A stretch of 9,543 nucleotides of DNA from Candidatus Avelusimicrobium ruminicola (lineage in GTDB: Bacteria > Elusimicrobiota > Elusimicrobia > Elusimicrobiales > Elusimicrobiaceae): the NCBI GenBank assembly GCA_900319885.1, contig ONQH01000033.1, positions 1 through 9,543 on the forward strand. Reading direction: 5' to 3'. The notes beneath the pieces are model-generated. The model had not been told where the DNA came from and did not search any database. It worked only from the letters and a program-made list of their open reading frames with translations. Below, piece by piece: positions 5,743 through 9,543 of this stretch (positions within the stretch are counted from its first letter, which is position 1; every line of letters starts with the position of its first letter). Made by a program: the position numbers and the translations under genes.

Positions 5743-8112
5743 ATGAGATATTGGGTGTATATTAATAACAAAGTTGATGGACCATACGACGAAAACAAAT
5801 TGGTCACATTAAATGGGTTTTCGCAAAACACATTGATTTGCTCCGAAGAAGTCGCCTCTAATGGAGGGCAAGAATGGGTAAAGGCTTCTTCTGTCTTTGA
5901 ATTTGATGAAGTGCCTGTGCAGGAACCCGTTGCAATGCCGCAACCTGCCACCCATGCAAATACACCCGCCGCTCATGCCGGTTCTTCCAACCAGGATGTA
6001 CTTCTCTCCAAGTTAAATTCGTTAACGGATGAACTTTCTTATCTTCACAAGAAATTGGATTCCATGCAAACGCATTTGGACAAAGCGATTGAACAAAACG
6101 AACGTCTCTCGCAACAATTAGCCTTGCAAACTGCGGCTGCAGCCGCAGCTGCTTCACAACCGGCTGTGGCATCCCCCAAAATCCCTGAAGAGAACCTAGC
6201 CCCGGCTCCCGCCGCGGGCACGGCCCAAGAGCCTGCCGCTGTAGCCCCTGTGCATGAGCAAAATTTAGATAACGTACCCGATGCTCAAGAACAAGTAGCT
6301 CCTAAAGAAGAGGAAGAGTTAATTATCCGCTCGGCACTTGACTCCATCTATGGGGGGAAACCGATTCAGCAACCTGCCGACGATGAAACTTTCCAAGATT
6401 TACTACCTGAAAAAGAAGCGGAAAAAGTAGAAAAAATTGAAGAAGAACTCACTTTCACTCCCGAAGAATCCGCTCCCCAGGAGAACGTTGTAAAAGAAGC
6501 GCTTATCACCACGCCTTCTGCGGAAGAAGCCTCCCGCGATGCACTTATTAACGAACTTACGGCTTCGCCAAAAGAGGATGTTTTAGATCAAATTATTCAA
6601 GAACATCAAAAAGAAGAAAGTCACCAGCTCCCTGTAGAAAATCCGGCAGGAAAAGATTCTTCTTGGAAAGGGGCCGCCGCAACCGGGGCCGCCGTAGCCG
6701 GCTTAGCAGGTTTAGCGGCTTTATCCGCAAACAAAGACGCCACCCCAGTTGCCAGCGAAGAGGCACAAACGCCTTTTACAATGGCCACTGACAGAAATAA
6801 TCCTGACTCGTTAGAAACAGTTTTGCCTGCAGATCAAATGCCGGCAGATGCAGCTCCCGCAGCGCAAGAAGAAAAAATTACAGATTTGCCTTCTTTAGAG
6901 GCAGTTCCCGAAACCAATAATATCCCGGGAAAACAGGAAGACCAATTCATAGAACGACCTGCCGAAGCGGCTGACGTACACGAAAATACAGTACAGGAAC
7001 TTGTTCCGGGCGTTTCCCTTAAAAAGGAAGAGAAGGAAGTTGAAGGCATTTATGACCTTCCGTTACAGGAAACTGAACCAGCCGCTCAGCCGCAAGCCGA
7101 AGCAGATCCCAACGCCTTAACCGCAAAAGATTTAGAAGACGCTTTTGGTCCGCAAACCGAATCGTTCGCTCCCACGATTACGGAAGTTCCCGATAACCAA
7201 AACCCGAATGATTTAACCGAAATTGAATTAAAAGAAGGATCTACTTATTTGATTTCCGATTTCGTACCGCCCGCCCAGGTAGGGGATGATGCTGCCGCGT
7301 TGGATGCGTTAAATGCCACCTTAAACCAATCAGTAAACAAACAGCAAGAAACCATTATTCAAGACATGTTAGCAGTTTCAAATAAAGCCGAAAAAACCCA
7401 ATTGCTTCCTACGGATGGATTACCGGAAGATGCGGAAGCTACTAGGGTCTCGTTAGAAAATACAATTCAAGCCAAACGCGGAGCCTCTTTAGACATCAAA
7501 ACCGCTCCCATGGTGCCGGAACCGGCTGATTCTCCGCGCTTAGATGTGGATTTGGATGACGTAAATGCCCAGCATGACTTAAAGACGTCCTCTACGGGGA
7601 TGAAGTTAACCAAAATTGTCATTGGCGCATTAGTAGGCTTATTGTTATTGATTATTCTATATGTGGTATTAGGAATTATGAATCTGTTACCGCAGTCTAT
7701 GAATATATTCTCTAAAAAACAGGCTGCACCCGCTGCTACTATCACCCAAGAAATCTTGCAAGATAATAACAACGAACCCAGTGATGATTTCGGCGCAGAA
7801 GAATATGAAGAAGAAGGCCTAAATGGAGAGATACTAAGCAGTGTACAAAATTTTGCGTTGCCTAATGACATGACGCTTAAACAACTGGTACAAAGCAAGC
7901 ACCCTACCATTTCCGAAAACCTAATTTCCTGGGAAGTAGCTGACGCTATTGACCCGGATAATTATGCAATCACTATCAAGGTTCCACCGGAAAATCCGCA
8001 AAACTTCAAAACGGTATATCGTTTTAATTACAATGCGGATAATGGGCTACTGGAGCCCACCATATCGGATGCTAAAAACCTATTAGACCAAGCCTATAGC
8101 ACCCAAGCCTAA
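5743..8112 (+). CDS. GYF_2-domain membrane protein with long disordered acidic linker
   Basis: A 789-residue protein of unknown role. The N-terminus (about 1-56) reads as a GYF_2/DUF4339-type domain: YWVYINNKVDGPYDENKL, then a hydrophobic strand with a TLIC turn, then EWVKASSVF; such domains bind proline-rich peptides or other partners. A likely coiled coil spans 83-130, ending in a run of seven or more Ala. Residues 131-610 are low-complexity, rich in Pro, Ala and Glu, and probably disordered. An Ala/Gly-rich hydrophobic patch lies at 309-328. A clear membrane helix lies at about 622-645 (KIVIGALVGLLLLIILYVV). After it, a short acidic linker (680-692) leads to a compact C-terminal region (about 700-789) with conserved-looking beta pattern, which I do not recognise. 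With one helix, the GYF part would be cytoplasmic and the C-terminus outside. It has its own promoter and a terminator just after the stop, so it is probably a single-gene unit. Confidence 0.8.
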   Translation: MRYWVYINNKVDGPYDENKLVTLNGFSQNTLICSEEVASNGGQEWVKASSVFEFDEVPVQEPVAMPQPATHANTPAAHAGSSNQDVLLSKLNSLTDELSYLHKKLDSMQTHLDKAIEQNERLSQQLALQTAAAAAAASQPAVASPKIPEENLAPAPAAGTAQEPAAVAPVHEQNLDNVPDAQEQVAPKEEEELIIRSALDSIYGGKPIQQPADDETFQDLLPEKEAEKVEKIEEELTFTPEESAPQENVVKEALITTPSAEEASRDALINELTASPKEDVLDQIIQEHQKEESHQLPVENPAGKDSSWKGAAATGAAVAGLAGLAALSANKDATPVASEEAQTPFTMATDRNNPDSLETVLPADQMPADAAPAAQEEKITDLPSLEAVPETNNIPGKQEDQFIERPAEAADVHENTVQELVPGVSLKKEEKEVEGIYDLPLQETEPAAQPQAEADPNALTAKDLEDAFGPQTESFAPTITEVPDNQNPNDLTEIELKEGSTYLISDFVPPAQVGDDAAALDALNATLNQSVNKQQETIIQDMLAVSNKAEKTQLLPTDGLPEDAEATRVSLENTIQAKRGASLDIKTAPMVPEPADSPRLDVDLDDVNAQHDLKTSSTGMKLTKIVIGALVGLLLLIILYVVLGIMNLLPQSMNIFSKKQAAPAATITQEILQDNNNEPSDDFGAEEYEEEGLNGEILSSVQNFALPNDMTLKQLVQSKHPTISENLISWEVADAIDPDNYAITIKVPPENPQNFKTVYRFNYNADNGLLEPTISDAKNLLDQAYSTQA

Positions 8113-8125
8113 GCCGAACACAAAT

Positions 8126-8162
8126 CTAAAAATCCCCGACTCCATAAGTCGGGGATTTTTAG
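8126..8162. terminator. Bidirectional terminator between the GYF gene and pepT
   Basis: A 16-bp perfect stem (8126-8141 with 8147-8162) closes a CCATA loop, with A-run on the left arm and T-run on the right, so it can stop transcripts from both convergent genes. It starts 13 bases after one stop and ends 21 bases before the other. Confidence 0.92.
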
Positions 8163-8183
8163 TTATCATCAAGCAAATAAGGC

Positions 8184-8921
8184 TTAGGCTTTTACAGCGT
8201 TGTGTACAATGCTTTGCAAAACATGCAACGTCTTTTCCGCCCAATTCAAACTGCACCACTCGTAGGGTCCATGCGGATTTTCATATCCTGCAAAGATATT
8301 GGGGGTAGGCAAGCCCTTAAATGTCATCTGGGCGCCATCTGTACCCCCGCGGGCTTGTGTAAGTTTATAAGCCACTTTGTTTTCTTTTAAGGCGCCTTCC
8401 AATAATTCCATAGCTTGCGGGCGCGCCTGCAAAATATCGCGCATATTGCGGTATTGTTCCTTAAACTCCACCTCAATTTTAGCCGCCGGATATTTGGCAC
8501 GCTTTTGGTCTACCAAATCTAACAGTAATTGCTTAAAGTGGGCAAATTTGGTTAAGTCATGCTCACGCACAATGCCTTGCACTTCTGCTTTTTCAAGGCC
8601 GCCCGCAATATCCTTAAATAAAATAAATCCTTCTTCTCCTTCCGTGGTTTCGGGGAGTTTATCTTCCGGCCAAGAAGATACAATATCGGCCGCAATACGT
8701 ACAGGGTTTGCCATAAATCCTTTGGCAGAACCCGGATGACACGATTTACCGGTAATGTGAATTACCACGCTATCGGCATTAAAGTTGCCACAATCAATAT
8801 CACCCAAATTGGCCCCATCTACTGTGTAAGCAAAATCGGCCGCAAATTTTTTTACGTCAAAGTACCCAATACCGGTACCAATTTCTTCGTCAATCGTAAA
8901 AGCCACTTTTACCGGGCCATG
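8184..8921 (-). CDS. pepT: Peptidase T, C-terminal part (cut at its N-terminal side)
   Basis: Zinc aminotripeptidase of the M20 family that frees the N-terminal residue of tripeptides in the cytosol. About 246 residues match the family from HGPVKVAFTIDEEIG (8877-8921) to the C-terminus; the E. coli enzyme is about 408 residues. Seen in order are the catalytic/metal Glu pair in DEEIG, metal Asp in YTVDGANLG, the dimerisation-domain stretch HPGSAKGFM, TEGEEGF, the RGGTDGAQMTFKGLP signature and the metal His in NPHGPYEW. The N-terminal about 160 residues with the first metal ligands (His and bridging Asp) are missing. The frame runs open to 9020, but residues upstream of the HGPVKV match do not resemble PepT and are antisense to a different gene, so I end the gene near 8921. 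This is consistent with a chimeric join rather than a natural start. Confidence 0.88.
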   Translation of the reverse strand, partial: HGPVKVAFTIDEEIGTGIGYFDVKKFAADFAYTVDGANLGDIDCGNFNADSVVIHITGKSCHPGSAKGFMANPVRIAADIVSSWPEDKLPETTEGEEGFILFKDIAGGLEKAEVQGIVREHDLTKFAHFKQLLLDLVDQKRAKYPAAKIEVEFKEQYRNMRDILQARPQAMELLEGALKENKVAYKLTQARGGTDGAQMTFKGLPTPNIFAGYENPHGPYEWCSLNWAEKTLHVLQSIVHNAVKA

Positions 8922-8925
8922 GGCA
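8912..8925. other. Junction of two unrelated sequences (probable chimera)
   Basis: Left of this point the minus strand encodes PepT and the DNA is AT-richer. Right of it PepT homology stops at once, the plus strand encodes an esterase C-terminus with no upstream part, and GC rises to about 60-67% in counted lines. The shared bases around CCATGGGC may be a short homology at the join. Confidence 0.7.
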
Positions 8926-9080
8926 CAGAGGACCAGTACTTTGACGCCTTTGCCAAAGACGATGAATGGCTGGAAGGAAGGGGCCTGAATATCATCCGTG
9001 AAACCTTCCCCGGCGGTCACGACTGGACCGTCTGGCGCCGCTGCATCCGTTCCTTCCTGCCGCGTCTGTTCAACGAATAA
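8922..9080 (+). CDS. Esterase-family alpha/beta hydrolase, C-terminal fragment
   Basis: About 52 residues from the end of a PF00756-like (esterase D/tributyrin esterase type) serine hydrolase. GTEDQYFDAFAKDDEW matches the (C)GTED turn that carries the family's catalytic Asp, and FPGGHDWTVW matches the GGHDW motif that carries the catalytic His, followed by the usual short C-terminal helix. The N-terminal about 200 residues, with the GxSxG nucleophile, are absent. The open frame further left to 8736 is the antisense of pepT and not part of this protein. A perfect hairpin terminator follows the stop. Confidence 0.78.
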   Translation, partial: GTEDQYFDAFAKDDEWLEGRGLNIIRETFPGGHDWTVWRRCIRSFLPRLFNE

Positions 9081-9092
9081 TTCATTCTGTCC

Positions 9093-9126
9093 GAAAGGGG
9101 CCGCTCATGTCTGAGCGGCCCCTTTC
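9093..9126. terminator. Bidirectional terminator between esterase and DHHW genes
   Basis: A perfect 15-bp stem (9093-9107 with 9112-9126), a TGTC loop, A and T runs at the outer arms and a GC-rich middle. It sits 12 bases after the esterase stop and 26 bases before the stop of the convergent gene. Confidence 0.9.
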
Positions 9127-9152
9127 ATCTGCTGTCTGTTTTTCCTGTCTGT

Positions 9153-9543
9153 TTATTTCCCGGCTTTTCCGGCAACCGCCGTATCATTCACCAGGCTGTC
9201 CGGCGAATAGACAAAGAGGACAGCATCCACTTCCCCCGCAGCGGCGGCAGCTTCGGAAAAGCTCCCGGAATAATACCTGGCGTCCACTGCCACGATTCGC
9301 TGAAAGTCCGCCGCCAGCAGCGGCAGCAGGCAGTTGGCGAACGAATCCTTGAATACAAGCAGCGTTCCGCCCGGCGCTTCCGGATTGGTGATCTCCAGCA
9401 GGCCGTGGTTCCCGTCCAGGTAAACGGCATAACCGTCATAGGTCTGTGCCCGTTCCGGAAAAACCAGGTGATCATAGGTTTCCCCGCTCTCCAACGTCAT
9501 AAGGATACTGTTCTTCGGCTCGGCACATTCAAGCACGTCCCCC
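9153..9543 (-). CDS. DHHW-family protein, C-terminal part (partial)
   Basis: The last about 130 residues of a DHHW protein, an SGNH-hydrolase/AlgX-like family seen mostly in Bacillota and often next to MBOAT-type acyltransferases in extracellular polysaccharide acetylation. Matches to the family end are YLDGNHGLLEITNP, the strongly conserved LVFKDSFANCLLPLL, and IVAVDARYYSG followed by a helix and VLFVYS. The frame is open to the right edge. The GTG at 9536 is probably an internal valine, because the two codons before it continue the frame. The DHHW motif itself and the export signal would lie beyond the window. The stop is TAA at 9153-9155. It has the high GC of the right-hand piece. Confidence 0.85.
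   Translation of the reverse strand, partial: GDVLECAEPKNSILMTLESGETYDHLVFPERAQTYDGYAVYLDGNHGLLEITNPEAPGGTLLVFKDSFANCLLPLLAADFQRIVAVDARYYSGSFSEAAAAAGEVDAVLFVYSPDSLVNDTAVAGKAGK

Noticed and set aside
8736..8921. Plus-strand frame continuing left from the esterase fragment
   Set aside because: It is the antisense of well-conserved PepT sequence and shows no esterase features; continuity across the junction is by chance.
8922..9020. Minus-strand extension of PepT to a GTG at 9020
   Set aside because: The residues do not resemble PepT and are the antisense of the esterase GTED and GGHDW motifs.

Overview
The window looks bacterial and appears to be two pieces of different origin joined near position 8920. 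Positions 1 to about 8920 have moderate to low GC (often near 40% in the lines I counted), AT-rich third codon positions, perfect TATAAT boxes and compact operons with ATGA overlaps. The style fits a gut bacterium, possibly Elusimicrobiota, but that is a low-confidence guess from gene content and protein style. From about 8920 to the end the GC rises to roughly 60% or more, and both genes there read like Bacillota proteins (an esterase C-terminus and a DHHW-family C-terminus).

Layout of the first piece. The 3' end of pgk (phosphoglycerate kinase) ends in a strong terminator and is followed by secG (Sec translocon subunit) and tRNA-Leu(GAG), which has its own terminator. Next comes a GC-rich, gene-free stretch of about 150 bases flanked by two copies of one small palindrome. 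Two tandem EamA-type membrane transporter paralogs follow. Each has a perfect TATAAT box exactly 6 nt before its ATG and no Shine-Dalgarno, which suggests leaderless mRNAs. The first paralog lacks about 38 internal residues, around one membrane helix, compared with the second. The second starts a tight operon: EamA transporter, HAD-family phosphatase, a stand-alone cyclodeaminase/cyclohydrolase-like protein, and a 520-residue unknown protein that seems to be built of about 80-residue helical repeats. Then, behind its own -10 box, comes a 789-residue protein with an N-terminal GYF_2-type domain, a coiled coil, a long disordered acidic Pro/Ala/Glu region, one clear membrane helix and a C-terminal domain. 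A bidirectional terminator separates it from a convergent peptidase T gene.

The peptidase T gene is cut at its N-terminal side near 8920. At the same point an esterase C-terminus begins on the other strand, also without its N-terminal part. Two genes broken at one base-scale point with a composition change suggests an assembly chimera, or less likely a recent recombination. Beyond it a perfect 15-bp hairpin separates the esterase from a convergent DHHW-family gene that runs off the right edge.

No CRISPR array, insertion sequence, phage gene or recognised defence system was seen. The candidates for something undescribed are the 520-residue repeat protein, the GYF/transmembrane protein, the palindrome-flanked GC-rich element and the leaderless promoter pattern.
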